Shown: piece after piece, positions 19,596 through 30,100 of the stretch | Numbering within the stretch: position 1 is the stretch's first letter | Layout of the letters: every line of letters starts with the position of its first letter | NCBI RefSeq assembly: GCF_900091615.1 | Contig: NZ_FMIA01000002.1 | Location: forward strand, 5,704,001 to 5,768,000 | Reading direction: 5' to 3' | Origin: Micromonospora yangpuensis | GTDB taxonomy: Bacteria > Actinomycetota > Actinomycetes > Mycobacteriales > Micromonosporaceae | Length of the DNA: 64,000 nucleotides | Made by a program: the position numbers and the translations under genes | Notes under the pieces: model-generated | The model's database searches: none | Told to the model about the DNA's origin: nothing | The model's input: the letters and a program-made list of their open reading frames with translations, nothing else

Positions 19596-20257
19596 TTGGC
19601 CACACCGCCCTTCTTCACCTTGGACTTGGCCGCCGAGCGGACCAGGACCAGCGCGCCCTTCGGGCCGGGAATGGCACCGCGGACGAGCAGGAGGTTGTTC
19701 TCGGTGTCGACCGCCTGGACGGTCAGGTTCTGAACGGTGTAGCGCACGCCACCCATCCGGCCCGCCATCCGGGTGCCCTTGAAGACGCGACCCGGGGTGG
19801 CGCAGGCGCCGATGGAGCCCGGCGAACGGTGCTTGCGCTCGACACCGTGGCTGGCGCGCAGACCGTGGAAGCCGTGCCGCTTCATCGGGCCGGCGTAGCC
19901 CTTGCCCTTGGTCTTGCCGGTCACGTCGATGACGGCCCCGGCCGGGAACGCCTCGACCGTGACCTCCTGACCGAGCGAGTAGTCGGCGGCGTCGTTGGTG
20001 CGCAGCTCGACGATGTGCCGGCGCGGCGCCACGTCCGCCTTCGCGTAGTGCCCGCTGACCGGCTTCTTCACCTTGCGCGGGTCGATCGTGCCGTACGCCA
20101 GCTGGACCGCTGAGTAACCGTCCTTCTCGGCGCTACGAACCTGGCTGATGACGCACGGGCCGGCCTGAACCACGGTCACGGGCACAACCTTGTTGTTGTC
20201 CCAGACCTGGGTCATACCGAGCTTGGCGCCCAGGATCCCCTTGACTTGCCTGTCCAT
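19592..20257 (-). CDS. rplC: 50S ribosomal protein L3
   Basis: Early-assembly large-subunit protein near the peptidyl transferase centre, 221 residues. It begins [20 protein letters not shown] and has the signature [20 protein letters not shown] and [13 protein letters not shown]. Its stop overlaps the rplD ATG (ATGA). Confidence 0.98.
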   Translation of the reverse strand: MDRQVKGILGAKLGMTQVWDNNKVVPVTVVQAGPCVISQVRSAEKDGYSAVQLAYGTIDPRKVKKPVSGHYAKADVAPRRHIVELRTNDAADYSLGQEVTVEAFPAGAVIDVTGKTKGKGYAGPMKRHGFHGLRASHGVERKHRSPGSIGACATPGRVFKGTRMAGRMGGVRYTVQNLTVQAVDTENNLLLVRGAIPGPKGALVLVRSAAKSKVKKGGVAK

Positions 20258-20268
20258 TTGTCCGGTCC

Positions 20269-20577
20269 CTACAGCTTGATCTCGATGTCGACGCCAGCCG
20301 GCAGGTCGAGGCGCATGAGCGAGTCGACCGTCTTCGGGGTCGGGTCGATGATGTCGATCAGTCGCTTGTGCGTACGCATCTCGAAGTGCTCGCGCGAGTC
20401 CTTGTACTTGTGCGGCGAGCGGATGACGCAGAAACGGTTGATCTCCGTGGGCAGCGGCACCGGGCCCGCGACCTGCGCCCCGGTACGCGTCACCGTCTCG
20501 ACGATCTTCCGAGCCGAGGAGTCGACGACCTCGTGGTCATAGGCCTTGAGCCGGATGCGGATCTTCTGTCCCGCCAT
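20269..20577 (-). CDS. rpsJ: 30S ribosomal protein S10
   Basis: Small-subunit protein, also the NusG/NusB partner in antitermination, and first gene of the S10 operon. The 102-residue protein begins [20 protein letters not shown] and contains the signature [20 protein letters not shown]. An in-frame extension upstream to 20802 lies in the leader and is not conserved. The leader carries a motif shared with the rpsL leader. Confidence 0.98.
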
Positions 20578-20655
20578 GGTGGCTTCTGTTCCTTCTCTCG
20601 ATGCCGCTGTGTTGCGGGTGCCCGTACCGGCTGGCACAGGCCCTCTTCGCCGACC

Positions 20656-20674
20656 CCCGCGGTCGGGCGTGTCG
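20656..20674 (-). promoter_or_regulatory. 19-nt leader motif upstream of rpsJ, identical to one upstream of rpsL
   Basis: On the minus strand the sequence is CGACACGCCCGACCGCGGG, about 80 nt before the rpsJ start; the identical 19 bases occur at 25472-25490 before rpsL. Here it continues into GGTCGG and can fold as a CCGACC/GGTCGG stem with a GCGGG loop. A TTGACC at 20728-20733 could be a -35 box, but no convincing -10 follows it. The element is probably transcribed leader RNA; its role is unknown to me. This accounts for most of the 20578-20770 gap. Confidence 0.5.
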
Positions 20675-20770
20675 CGCCCAGTGGCCAGGCTCCGCCCCGG
20701 GATACCGGAGCGATCTGACCGCGCGTGGGTCAAGGCGCCGATCGCACTACCGCGACCTGAACGCCGTGCG

Positions 20771-20805
20771 AGGGTGGTTGGCAACCAGGGGTCGCCAACC
20801 ACCCT
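20771..20805 (-). terminator. Perfect 12-bp hairpin after tuf
   Basis: Inverted repeat with arms 20771-20782 and 20794-20805 and an 11-nt loop, about 120 bp beyond the tuf stop and before the rpsJ leader. It has no U-tract. It probably separates the str operon from the S10 operon. Confidence 0.65.
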
Positions 20806-20927
20806 ACGCCCGACTGTCCCTCCGCCCGGCGATTCGGCAGAAACCGAACTCGGACGGCGAACCGTCGTTACGCAACCTGACTAGTATGCCGCAACACCGG
20901 CGGCGACGCTAATCGGGGTTACCCAGG

Positions 20928-22121
20928 TCACTTGACGATCTTGGTGACGAACCCGGCGCCGACGGTGCGGCCACCCTCGCGAATCGCGAACTTGAGGTTC
21001 TCCTCCATGGCGATGGGCTGGATCAGCTTCACCGACATCGAGGTGTTGTCACCCGGCATGACCATCTCGGTGCCCTCGGGGAGGGTGACGACACCGGTGA
21101 CGTCCGTGGTACGGAAGTAGAACTGGGGACGGTAGTTCTGGAAGAACGGGGTGTGCCGGCCACCCTCCTCCTTGGAGAGGATGTAGACGGTCGCCTCGAA
21201 CTCCGTGTGCGGGGTCGTGGTGCCCGGCTTGATGACCACCATGCCGCGCTCGACGTCCTCGCGCTTGGTGCCCCGCAGCAGCAGGCCGACGTTCTCACCT
21301 GCGCGGGCGTCGTCCAGGGTCTTGCGGAACATCTCGATCGCGGTGACCTTGGTCTTGAAGCCCTTCTCGCGGATGCCGACGACCTCGACGTCCTCGTTCG
21401 GGAGCAGCACGCCACGCTCGACACGACCGGTGACGACGGTGCCACGACCGGTGATCGTGAACACGTCCTCGACCGGCATGAGGAACGGCTTCTCGGTCTC
21501 GCGCTCGGGCTGCGGGATCGCGGTGTCGACCGCGCTCATCAGCTCGAGCAGCTTCTCGGTCCAGACCGGGTCGCCCTCGAGCGCCTTCAGCGCGGAGACC
21601 TGGACGACCGGCAGGTCGTCACCCGGGTACTCCTGAGCCGAGAGCAACTCGCGGACCTCGAGCTCGACGAGCTCCAGGAGCTCCTCGTCGTCGACCATGT
21701 CGCTCTTGTTGAGCGCCACGACGATGTACGGCACGCCGACCTGACGGGCCAGCAGCACGTGCTCGCGGGTCTGCGGCATCGGGCCGTCGGTCGCCGCGAC
21801 CACCAGGATCGCGCCGTCCATCTGCGCGGCACCGGTGATCATGTTCTTGATGTAGTCGGCGTGCCCGGGGCAGTCGACGTGCGCGTAGTGCCGCGCCTCG
21901 GTCTGGTACTCGACGTGTGCGATCGAGATCGTGATACCGCGGGCCTTCTCCTCCGGCGCCTTGTCGATCTCGTCGAACGGCGTGTACGGGTTGAGGTCCG
22001 GGTACTGGTCGTGCAGGACCTTGGTGATGGCCGCCGTCAGCGTCGTCTTACCGTGGTCGATGTGACCAATGGTGCCGATGTTGACGTGCGGCTTAGTCCG
22101 CTCGAACTTAGCCTTCGCCAC
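20928..22121 (-). CDS. tuf: Elongation factor Tu
   Basis: GTPase that delivers aminoacyl-tRNA to the ribosome. The 397-residue protein has G1 ([10 protein letters not shown]), the switch-I region with [15 protein letters not shown]3 ([12 protein letters not shown]), G4 (NKSD) and G5 (SALK), then beta-barrel domains 2 and 3 ending [15 protein letters not shown]. It is the last gene of rpsL-rpsG-fusA-tuf, with a 218-bp spacer to fusA that may hold its own promoter. Confidence 0.99.
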   Translation of the reverse strand: MAKAKFERTKPHVNIGTIGHIDHGKTTLTAAITKVLHDQYPDLNPYTPFDEIDKAPEEKARGITISIAHVEYQTEARHYAHVDCPGHADYIKNMITGAAQMDGAILVVAATDGPMPQTREHVLLARQVGVPYIVVALNKSDMVDDEELLELVELEVRELLSAQEYPGDDLPVVQVSALKALEGDPVWTEKLLELMSAVDTAIPQPERETEKPFLMPVEDVFTITGRGTVVTGRVERGVLLPNEDVEVVGIREKGFKTKVTAIEMFRKTLDDARAGENVGLLLRGTKREDVERGMVVIKPGTTTPHTEFEATVYILSKEEGGRHTPFFQNYRPQFYFRTTDVTGVVTLPEGTEMVMPGDNTSMSVKLIQPIAMEENLKFAIREGGRTVGAGFVTKIVK

Positions 22122-22339
22122 TGGTGTCCTCCTGTGGACTTCTTGGTTCGTACGCCCGGCACGCCTACTCGGCGCTCAGGACTCTGTCGACAGCCTTTCC
22201 GGCCTGGCGGCCGGAGAGCCTTGTGGGTTCTGCGGCGGTGAAGCCTACAGGCCCGGTCTCACGCAACCCGACCGTGGGGGCCACGGGCGGAAGGAACCTC
22301 CCGCGGCCACCGACGGATCATCGGATCTGCTCAGGTGAG

Positions 22340-24436
22340 TCACTCACCCGTCGCCTTGGCAATGATCTCCTTCGCGACGCTCTGGGGAACCTCGGCGTAG
22401 GAGTCGAACTGCATGCTGTAGCTAGCCCGGCCCTGGGTCTTCGACCGCAGGTCGCCGACGTAGCCGAACATCTCCGACAACGGCACCAGAGCGCGGACGA
22501 CACGGGCGCCGTTGCGCTCCTCCATCGCCTGGATGATGCCGCGGCGGGAGTTGAGGTCGCCGATGACGTCACCCATGTTCTCCTCCGGAGAGGTGACCTC
22601 AACAGCCATCATCGGCTCGAGGAGTGCGGGATCGGCCTTGCGGGCCGCCTCCTTCATCACCATCGAGCCGGCGATCTTGAACGCCATTTCCGACGAGTCG
22701 ACCTCGTGGTACTGGCCGTCCAGCAGCGTCAGCTTGACACCCACCAGCGGGAAGCCGGCGAGAATGCCGTACTGCATCGCGTCCTGGGCCCCGGCGTCCA
22801 CCGACGGGATGAACTCCCGCGGGATACGACCACCGGTGACGGCGTTGGCGAACTCGTAGGTCGGAGCGTCGTTACCCAGCGGCAGCGGCTCGACGCTCAC
22901 GATCACGCGGGCGTACTGGCCGGAGCCACCGGTCTGCTTCTTGTGGGTGTACTCGATCTTCTCCACCTTGCGGCGGACGGTCTCCCGGTACGCCACCTGC
23001 GGCTTGCCGATGTTCGCCTCGACGTTGAACTCGCGGCGCATCCGGTCGACCAGGATGTCCAGGTGCAGCTCGCCCATGCCGGAGATGACCGTCTGACCGG
23101 TCTGGTCGTCCAGCTTGACGCGGAAGGTCGGGTCCTCCTCGGCCAGCCGCTGGATGGCGGTGCTGAGCTTCTCCTGGTCGGCCTTGGTCTTCGGCTCGAT
23201 GGCCACCTCGATGACCGGCTCGGGGAAGGTCATCGACTCCAGGATCACCGGCTTCGCCGGGTCGCAGAGGGTGTCACCGGTGGTGGTCTGCTTCAGACCC
23301 TGCACCGCGATGATGTCGCCAGCCTTGGCGGAGCTGCGCTCCTCCCGCTTGTTGGCGTGCATCTGGTAGATCTTGCCGATCCGCTCCTTGCGGTCCTTGG
23401 TGGAGTTGACCACCTGGGAGCCGGACTCGACCACGCCGGAGTAGACCCGGACGTAGGTGAGCTTGCCGAGGTGCTTGTCGGTCTGGATCTTGAAGGCCAG
23501 GCCGGAGAAGGGCTCGGAGGTCGAGGGCTTGCGCAGCAGCGGGGTCTCGCCGTCGGTCGCCGTACCCTCGATCGCCGGGATGTCCAGCGGCGAGGGCAGG
23601 AAGTCGATGACCGCGTCGAGCATCGGCTGGACGCCCTTGTTCTTGAACGCCGAACCGCAGAGCACCGGGTTGGCCTTGCTGGCGATGGTGGCCCGCCGGA
23701 TGGCGGCCTTGATCTCCTCGGCGGAGATCTCCTCGCCCTCCAGGTACTTCTCCATGACCGAGTCGTCGACGTCGGCCAGGGTCTCCATCAGCTTCTCGCG
23801 CCACTCGGCCGCGGAGTCGGCCAGGTCGGCCGGGATCTCCTCGATCGCGTAGTCCTCACCCTTCTGGGTCTCCCCACGCCAGGTGAGGGCGCGCATGCCG
23901 ATCAGGTCGACGACGCCGATGTGGTCGCCCTCGAGCCCGATCGGGATCTGGAGCACCAGCGGGGTGGCGTTGAGCCGGTCGATCATCATCTGCACGCAGC
24001 GGAAGAAGTCGGCACCGGTCCGGTCGAGCTTGTTGACGAAGCACATCCGCGGGACGTCGTACTTGTCGGCCTGGCGCCAGACGTTCTCCGTCTGGGGCTC
24101 CACGCCGGCGACACCGTCGTAGACCGCCACCGCACCGTCCAGCACCCGCAGCGACCGCTCGACCTCGACCGTGAAGTCGACGTGGCCGGGCGTGTCGATG
24201 ATCTGGATCGTGTGGCCCTTCCACTCACACTTCGTGGCGGCGGAGGTGATGGTGATCCCCCGCTCCTGCTCCTGCTCCATCCAGTCCATGACGGCGGCGC
24301 CCTCGTGGACCTCACCGATCTTGTACGTGATGCCGGTGTAGAACAGGATCCGCTCGGTGGTCGTGGTCTTACCGGCATCGATGTGCGCCATGATGCCGAT
24401 GTTGCGTACGTTGGCGAGCGCGTCTGCGGCGGCCAC
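22340..24436 (-). CDS. fusA: Elongation factor G
   Basis: GTPase driving translocation. The 698-residue protein has G1 ([15 protein letters not shown]), switch I with [16 protein letters not shown]3 ([16 protein letters not shown]) and G4 (NKLD), then domains II-V, including [16 protein letters not shown] in domain IV and the C-terminal [20 protein letters not shown]. The length is normal. It lies in str operon order after rpsG. Confidence 0.99.
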   Translation of the reverse strand: MAAADALANVRNIGIMAHIDAGKTTTTERILFYTGITYKIGEVHEGAAVMDWMEQEQERGITITSAATKCEWKGHTIQIIDTPGHVDFTVEVERSLRVLDGAVAVYDGVAGVEPQTENVWRQADKYDVPRMCFVNKLDRTGADFFRCVQMMIDRLNATPLVLQIPIGLEGDHIGVVDLIGMRALTWRGETQKGEDYAIEEIPADLADSAAEWREKLMETLADVDDSVMEKYLEGEEISAEEIKAAIRRATIASKANPVLCGSAFKNKGVQPMLDAVIDFLPSPLDIPAIEGTATDGETPLLRKPSTSEPFSGLAFKIQTDKHLGKLTYVRVYSGVVESGSQVVNSTKDRKERIGKIYQMHANKREERSSAKAGDIIAVQGLKQTTTGDTLCDPAKPVILESMTFPEPVIEVAIEPKTKADQEKLSTAIQRLAEEDPTFRVKLDDQTGQTVISGMGELHLDILVDRMRREFNVEANIGKPQVAYRETVRRKVEKIEYTHKKQTGGSGQYARVIVSVEPLPLGNDAPTYEFANAVTGGRIPREFIPSVDAGAQDAMQYGILAGFPLVGVKLTLLDGQYHEVDSSEMAFKIAGSMVMKEAARKADPALLEPMMAVEVTSPEENMGDVIGDLNSRRGIIQAMEERNGARVVRALVPLSEMFGYVGDLRSKTQGRASYSMQFDSYAEVPQSVAKEIIAKATGE

Positions 24437-24476
24437 TTCAGTCCCTACTTATCGTCGTCCCGACACAACTGGTGTT

Positions 24477-24505
24477 GGTTCCGGCGCCGGTCCGGCGCCG
24501 GAACC
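24477..24505 (-). terminator. Perfect 12-bp hairpin between rpsG and fusA
   Basis: Inverted repeat with arms 24477-24488 and 24494-24505 and a 5-nt loop, immediately after the rpsG stop. It has no U-tract, so it may attenuate transcription or protect the rpsL-rpsG mRNA 3' end rather than stop transcription completely. Confidence 0.6.
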
Positions 24506-24511
24506 AGGCTG

Positions 24512-24982
24512 TTACCAGCGGTAGTGCGCGAAGGCCTTGTTGGACTCCGCCATCTTGTGCGTGTCCTCGCGCCGCTTGACGGCGGCACCCAGACCGTTGC
24601 TCGCGTCCAGCAGCTCGTTCATCAGCCGCTCGACCATCGTCTTCTCCCGGCGGGCCTTGGAGTAGGTCACCAGCCAGCGCAGACCGAGGGTGGTCGCGCG
24701 CGCCGGGCGAACCTCGACCGGCACCTGGTACGTGGCGCCACCGACCCGGCGGCTGCGCACCTCGAGCGTCGGCTTGACGTTGTCCATCGCCCGCTTCAGG
24801 GTGACGACCGGGTCGGTGCCGGACTTCTCGCGGCAGCCCTCCAGGGCCGCGTACACGATGCGCTCGGCGAGCTGGCGCTTGCCGCGCAGAAGGATCTTGT
24901 TCACCAACTGGGTGACCAGCGGCGAGTTGTACACCGGGTCAGCGACCAGCGGCTTCCGCGGAGCGGGTCCCTTACGCGGCAT
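24512..24982 (-). CDS. rpsG: 30S ribosomal protein S7
   Basis: Assembly initiator of the 30S head, 156 residues, normal length. It begins [20 protein letters not shown] and has the signature [20 protein letters not shown] and ends [12 protein letters not shown]. It follows rpsL by one base. An upstream in-frame extension lies inside rpsL and is rejected. Confidence 0.98.
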   Translation of the reverse strand: MPRKGPAPRKPLVADPVYNSPLVTQLVNKILLRGKRQLAERIVYAALEGCREKSGTDPVVTLKRAMDNVKPTLEVRSRRVGGATYQVPVEVRPARATTLGLRWLVTYSKARREKTMVERLMNELLDASNGLGAAVKRREDTHKMAESNKAFAHYRW

Positions 24983-24983
24983 G

Positions 24984-25358
24984 TCAGCTCTTCTCCTTCT
25001 TCGCGCCGTAGCGGCTGCGCGCCTGCTTGCGGTTACGGACACCCTGGGTGTCCAGCGAACCGCGAACGATCTTGTAACGCACGCCGGGGAGGTCCTTCAC
25101 CCGGCCGCCGCGCACGAGCACGATCGAGTGCTCCTGCAGGTTGTGACCGACGCCCGGGATGTAGGCGGTCACCTCGATCTGGCTGCTGAGCTTGACACGA
25201 GCGACCTTGCGGAGCGCCGAGTTCGGCTTCTTGGGGGTGGTGGTGTACACGCGGGTGCACACCCCGCGCCGCTGAGGACTACCCTTCAGCGCCGGGGTCT
25301 TGGTCTTGGTCGTCTTGGCCTGGCGGCCCTTTCGGACCAGCTGCTGGATGGTGGGCAC
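24984..25358 (-). CDS. rpsL: 30S ribosomal protein S12
   Basis: Decoding-centre protein, 124 residues with a GTG start ([13 protein letters not shown]). The streptomycin-relevant lysines in [12 protein letters not shown] and [13 protein letters not shown] are present in wild-type form, so ribosomal streptomycin resistance is not expected from this gene. It is first in rpsL-rpsG-fusA-tuf and has a leader of roughly 290 nt with a clear promoter. Longer in-frame readings extend into the leader and are not conserved. Confidence 0.98.
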   Translation of the reverse strand: MPTIQQLVRKGRQAKTTKTKTPALKGSPQRRGVCTRVYTTTPKKPNSALRKVARVKLSSQIEVTAYIPGVGHNLQEHSIVLVRGGRVKDLPGVRYKIVRGSLDTQGVRNRKQARSRYGAKKEKS

Positions 25359-25471
25359 CGGGTTTCTCCGCTCCCTTCGGCCGCGTTCGCGGCCGCGCCG
25401 TTGCTCGTTGGCCGTCCTGCTGGGCGACCCTCCTACATTCCGGCCGAGGCCACCTCGCGGAGGTCCCGGCA

Positions 25472-25490
25472 CCCGCGGTCGGGCGTGTCG
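25472..25490 (-). promoter_or_regulatory. 19-nt leader motif upstream of rpsL, identical to one upstream of rpsJ
   Basis: On the minus strand the bases are CGACACGCCCGACCGCGGG, about 114 nt before the rpsL GTG and downstream of the rpsL promoter, so inside the transcribed leader. The 19 bases match 20656-20674 exactly, while the flanks differ. Confidence 0.5.
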
Positions 25491-25660
25491 CCCTCGCACG
25501 GCCCGGTGTCGGCGCTCACCCGCGCACCGGAGTGTTACCACCGCACCCGCGAATCACCGCCGGTACGGGTATGTGGCTTTGTCGTGTCGTCGCGCGATCA
25601 CCGGGTCACCGGGTCCGACGCACACACGAGTTGCCCAGGCAGGCCTGAGCACAAGCGGAA

Positions 25661-25689
25661 ATAGTACCTACCACAGGGGCACAGGTCAA
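25661..25689 (-). promoter_or_regulatory. Promoter of the rpsL-rpsG-fusA-tuf operon
   Basis: On the minus strand a TTGACC (-35, 25684-25689) and TACTAT (-10, 25661-25666) are separated by 17 bp, a near-consensus sigma-70 type promoter. Transcription would start around 25654, leaving a leader of about 295 nt. The remainder of the 25359-25867 gap holds no gene that I can support. Confidence 0.8.
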
Positions 25690-25867
25690 AACGGAACGGT
25701 CCCGACCGGCCCGTCAGCCGGCCCGACCTGATAGCTCCGTCGAGCTGACAACGGCCCGAGCGCTCGGCTCGTCGTCCCCGCCCACCCACGATGGGCACCC
25801 ACGACCGCAAGTGTAGCCGCTTGCCCCGCTGCCGGCTCAGCACCCCCGAGCCGGGCAGCCGAGCCGG

Positions 25868-26539
25868 TCAGGCGTAGGTGACCAGCAGGGCCACCGTCAG
25901 GCCGAGCAGACTGAGCAGCGCCCCCACCCCGCCACAGCTGATGCCGGCGATGGCGACGCCTCGACCGGTGAAGTGCACCGCGGGCGGTGCCGCCGGGCGA
26001 CGGATCTGTCGCAGCCCGAGCAGACCCGCCACGGTCGCCCCCGCGCCGGCCAGGAAGCCCAGCAGGGTGAACGCGCCGGCGGCCCAGGCACCGCCCAGCT
26101 CCTGCGCGGCGATGCCCAGGCAGCCGACCAGCAACGACACCAGGATCGAGGCGATCCCGGCGACCAGCGCACCCACCGCCAGGCCGGAGGTCACCGGCGC
26201 GACGTCGAGGTGCACCACGCCGAAGGGCGTACCGGGCACCGGGTCGACCCGCTTCGGCGGCCGGAGAGCGTCGGGCGGTGGCGGTGGCACCCCGGGCCGC
26301 CCCTGGCCCGCACCCCCGCCGCCGGGCGGCGCCGGCGCCCACTGCTGGCCCACCGCTGCCGGCGGCCACTCCCCCGGCGGCGGTGCGGGCTGCCACGGCG
26401 ACTGGGGCGCCGGTGGGGCGTACCCGGCCGGTGGGGCGTCCGGGCGGGCCCACTGGCTCGGTCCGGCCGCCGGCTCGTCGGGTGACCCGGCGGACTGCCG
26501 CCCCGGCTCTGCTCCGGACGGCCACGCCGGTTCCGTCAC
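25868..26539 (-). CDS. DUF4190-like small membrane protein
   Basis: 223-residue protein with a GTG start supported by AGGAGG five bases upstream. The first about 110 residues are Pro/Gly/Ala-rich and probably disordered. The rest has three to four hydrophobic segments (VTSGLAVGALVAGIASILVS, AGAFTLLGFLAGAGATVAGL, GVAIAGISCGGVGALLSLLG), arranged like DUF4190 proteins, whose function is not known. It lies between rpoC and the rpsL promoter. A 17-bp repeat array lies directly upstream. Confidence 0.7.
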   Translation of the reverse strand: MTEPAWPSGAEPGRQSAGSPDEPAAGPSQWARPDAPPAGYAPPAPQSPWQPAPPPGEWPPAAVGQQWAPAPPGGGGAGQGRPGVPPPPPDALRPPKRVDPVPGTPFGVVHLDVAPVTSGLAVGALVAGIASILVSLLVGCLGIAAQELGGAWAAGAFTLLGFLAGAGATVAGLLGLRQIRRPAAPPAVHFTGRGVAIAGISCGGVGALLSLLGLTVALLVTYA

Positions 26540-26550
26540 CTGGTCCTCCT

Positions 26551-26618
26551 GTCGGAAAGTACAGCCTGTCGGGAAGTACGGCGGGTCGGGAAGTGTGGCG
26601 GGTCGGGAAGTGCGGCGG
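26551..26618. repeat. Four 17-bp tandem repeats upstream of the DUF4190-like gene
   Basis: Units start at 26551, 26568, 26585 and 26602, each on the pattern GTCGGGAAGTRYGGCGG (plus strand). The first is more diverged. They end 12 bp before the GTG start of the minus-strand membrane protein gene, so they occupy its promoter or leader. Confidence 0.85.
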
Positions 26619-26703
26619 CCGTGCGGGGCGGCGACGGTCACCGGCCAGGTTACCGCCGCGGGCGGTACCGGTCCGCCCCGGTCGGGCGGCGTCACCCGGT
26701 CGC

Positions 26704-27084
26704 TCAGTCGATGTTCGGGGCGAAGTCCTGCCCCGTCGGGGCCTCGGCGAGCCGGACCAGCCCGGTCACCACCGCCGCGACCAGGGTCACCGCCACCAAC
26801 ACCAGGCCCGCCCAGGCCAGGCGTTCGCCCCGCCGTAGCCAGGCCGCGCCGGTGAGGAACCCACCCGAGGCGTACGCCTCCCGGCGGGCCTGGCGGGCCA
26901 GTTGCAGGGCCAGCGTGGCCGGGACCACGCCCCCGACGAAGAGCCCGGTGAGCGCGCCGACCAGCCCCAACGCGAAGACCGCACGGGCCTTCGTGGAGCG
27001 GACCGGTTCGGGGTCGAGCGGGTGGCGCGGCGGCTGGGGCGCGACGGGCACCGGCCCGGGTGCGGTCGTCATGTCTCCCATCAT
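26704..27084 (-). CDS. Small membrane protein of unknown function
   Basis: 126-residue protein with a short Pro-rich N-terminus and two to three hydrophobic segments (ARAVFALGLVGALTGLFVGG, LAWAGLVLVAVTLVAAVVTG). It resembles DUF4190-type proteins in layout but I cannot name the family. The start is uncertain between two nearby ATGs (27084 or 27072). It lies downstream of the rpoC terminator and reads in the same direction, about 165 bp before the DUF4190-like gene. Confidence 0.6.
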   Translation of the reverse strand: MMGDMTTAPGPVPVAPQPPRHPLDPEPVRSTKARAVFALGLVGALTGLFVGGVVPATLALQLARQARREAYASGGFLTGAAWLRRGERLAWAGLVLVAVTLVAAVVTGLVRLAEAPTGQDFAPNID

Positions 27085-27120
27085 GCCCGCCCGCCCCGAC
27101 GGTGTCGGCCGCAGTGCCGA

Positions 27121-27150
27121 CGAGGCCCCCGGCAGGTGCCGGGGGCCTCG
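27121..27150 (-). terminator. Perfect 13-bp hairpin after rpoC
   Basis: Inverted repeat with arms 27121-27133 and 27138-27150 and a 4-nt loop, starting 16 bp beyond the rpoC stop. It is the likely terminator of the rpoB-rpoC transcript. Confidence 0.8.
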
Positions 27151-27166
27151 TGGTGAATCAACAGAT

Positions 27167-30100
27167 CTAGCGGTACGACCCGAAGTCGAAGTCGTCCAGC
27201 GGAACCGCCTGCCCGCTGGCCGGTCCGAAACCGTAGTCGGTCTCCGGGTACCCGGTCATCGAGTAGACCTTGGCCTTCGCCTCCTCGGTCGGCTCGACCC
27301 GGACGTTGCGGTACTTGCTGATGCCGGTACCCGCCGGGATGAGCTTTCCGATGATCACGTTCTCCTTCAGGCCGATCAGCGAGTCGCTGCGGGCGTGGAT
27401 CGCCGCGTCCGTCAGCACCCGGGTGGTCTCCTGGAAGGAGGCCGCCGACAGCCAGGAGTCGGTGGCCAGCGACGCCTTGGTGATACCCATCAGCACCGGA
27501 CGACCGGCGGCGGGCTCGCCGCCCTCGCCGACGAGCCGGCGGTTCTCCGACTCGAACAGCGCCCGGTCGACAAGCACGCCCGGCAGGAACTCGGTCGAGC
27601 CGGAGTCGATGACCGTCACCCGCTTGAGCATCTGGCGGATGATGATCTCGATGTGCTTGTCGTGGATGAGCACACCCTGCGAGCGGTAGACCTCCTGGAC
27701 CTCCTGGGTCAGGTGGACCTGGACCGCCCGCGGGCCGAGGATGCGCAGCAGCTCGTGCGGGTCGATGGTGCCCTCGGTGAGCTTCTCGCCGACCTCGACG
27801 TGGTCGCCGTCGTGGGTCCGCAGCCGGACCCGCTTGGAGATCTTGTCGTAGACGATCTCGTCGCTGCCGTCGTCCGGCACCACGATGATCTTCCGGGACC
27901 GCTCGGCGTCCTCGATCCGGACCCGGCCCGGGGTGTCGGCGATGGGCGCCTTGCCCTTCGGGATCCGGGCCTCGAAGATCTCCTGGACCCGCGGCAGACC
28001 CTGGGTGATGTCCTCACCCGCGACACCACCGGTGTGGAAGGTACGCATCGTCAGCTGCGTACCCGGCTCACCGATCGACTGGGCGGCGATGATGCCGACC
28101 GCCTCGCCGACGTCGACGGTCTTACCGGTCGGCAGCGACCGGCCGTAGCAGGCACCGCAGACGCCCAGCTTCGACTCGCAGGTGAGCACGCTGCGTACCC
28201 GCACCGTCTCCACCCCGGCGGCGACGATCCGGTCGACCCCGATCGAGTTGATGTCCTGACCGCGCTCGGCGACGACGGTGCCGTCCGGCCCCTTGATGTC
28301 GTCGGCCAGGGTCCGCGCGTGCACGCTGGTCTCGGCGTGCTCGTGGACGTACAGCTTGCCGTCGCGCCGCTCGCCGATCTGCATCGGGATGGCCCGGTCG
28401 GTGCCGCAGTCCTCCTCGCGGATGATGACGTCCTGCGAGACGTCCACCAGACGCCGGGTCAGGTAACCCGAGTCGGCGGTCCGCAGCGCGGTGTCCGCCA
28501 GACCCTTACGGGCACCGTGCGTGGAGATGAAGTACTCCAGCACGGACAGACCCTCCCGGTACGACGCCTTGATGGGTCGCGGGATGATCTCACCCTTCGG
28601 GTTGGCCACCAGACCACGGATCGCGGCGATCTGACGGAGCTGGAGCAGGTTACCGCGGGCACCCGAGTTGATCATCTTCCACAGCGGGTTCTCCTGCGGC
28701 AGCGCCGTGTCCATCTCCTTGGCGACCTCGTTCGTCGCCTTGGTCCAGATCTCGATGAGTTCGCCGCGTCGCTCCTCGGCGGTCATCAGACCACGCTGGT
28801 ACTGCTTGTCGATCCGGTCGGCTTCCGTCTCGTACCGCTCCAGGATCTCCCGCTTGCGCGGCGGAGCGATGACGTCCTCCATGCCGATCGTCACGCCGGA
28901 CCAGGTGGCCCAGTGGAAACCGGCCTCCTTGAGCCCGTCCAGGGTGGCCGCGAGAGCCACCTTGGGGAACCGCTCGGCGAGGTCGTTGACGATCGCCGAG
29001 AGCTGACCCTTGCGGATCTCGTAGTTCACGAAGCGGTAGCCGTGCGGCAGCGTCTCGTTGAACAGCACCCGGCCCAGGGTCGTCTCCACCGTCAGCGGGT
29101 CACCCTCGACCCAGCCCTCCGGGGAGACCCACGGCTGGGCACCGGCGCCGTTGTCGACGCCGACCACGCCCCGCAGCCGGATCTTCACCGGGGCCTGCAG
29201 GTGCAGCTCGCCACTGTCGAACGCCATCCGGGCCTCGGCGTCGGAGCTGAACGCCCGACCCTCTCCCTGCTCACCGGGGGTGAGGTGGGTGAGGTGGTAG
29301 AGCCCGATGACCATGTCCTGGGTGGGCATGGTGACCGGCTTGCCGTCGGCCGGCTTGAGGATGTTGTTCGACGACAGCATCAGGATCCGCGCCTCGGCCT
29401 GGGCCTCGGCGGACAGCGGCACGTGCACCGCCATCTGGTCACCGTCGAAGTCGGCGTTGAACGCGGTGCAGACCAGCGGGTGGATCTGGATGGCCTTGCC
29501 CTCGACCAGCTGCGGCTCGAAGGCCTGGATGCCCAGCCGGTGCAGGGTCGGCGCCCGGTTGAGCAGCACCGGGTGCTCGCCGATGACCTCTTCCAGCACG
29601 TCCCACACGACCGGCCGCTGCCGCTCGACCATCCGCTTGGCGGACTTGATGTTCTGCGCGTGGTTGAGGTCCACCAGCCGCTTCATCACGAACGGCTTGA
29701 ACAGCTCCAGCGCCATCTGCTTGGGCAGACCGCACTGGTGCAGCTTCAGCTTCGGGCCGACCACGATGACCGAACGGCCGGAGTAGTCGACGCGCTTGCC
29801 GAGCAGGTTCTGCCGGAACCGGCCCTGCTTGCCCTTGAGCATGTCCGACAGCGACTTCAGCGGGCGGTTACCCGGACCGGTGACCGGCCGACCCCGACGG
29901 CCGTTGTCGAACAGCGCGTCGACGGCCTCCTGGAGCATCCGCTTCTCGTTGTTGACGATGATCTCGGGCGCGCCCAGGTCGATCAGCCGCTTGAGCCGGT
30001 TGTTCCGGTTGATCACCCGGCGGTACAGGTCGTTCAGGTCGCTGGTGGCGAAGCGGCCACCGTCGAGCTGCACCATCGGCCGCAGGTCCGGCGGGATCAC

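Noticed and set aside
22124..25189. A 1021-codon plus-strand frame opposite fusA, rpsG and rpsL
   Set aside because: Same antisense artefact; composition is Leu/Arg/Asp repeats mirroring the real genes.
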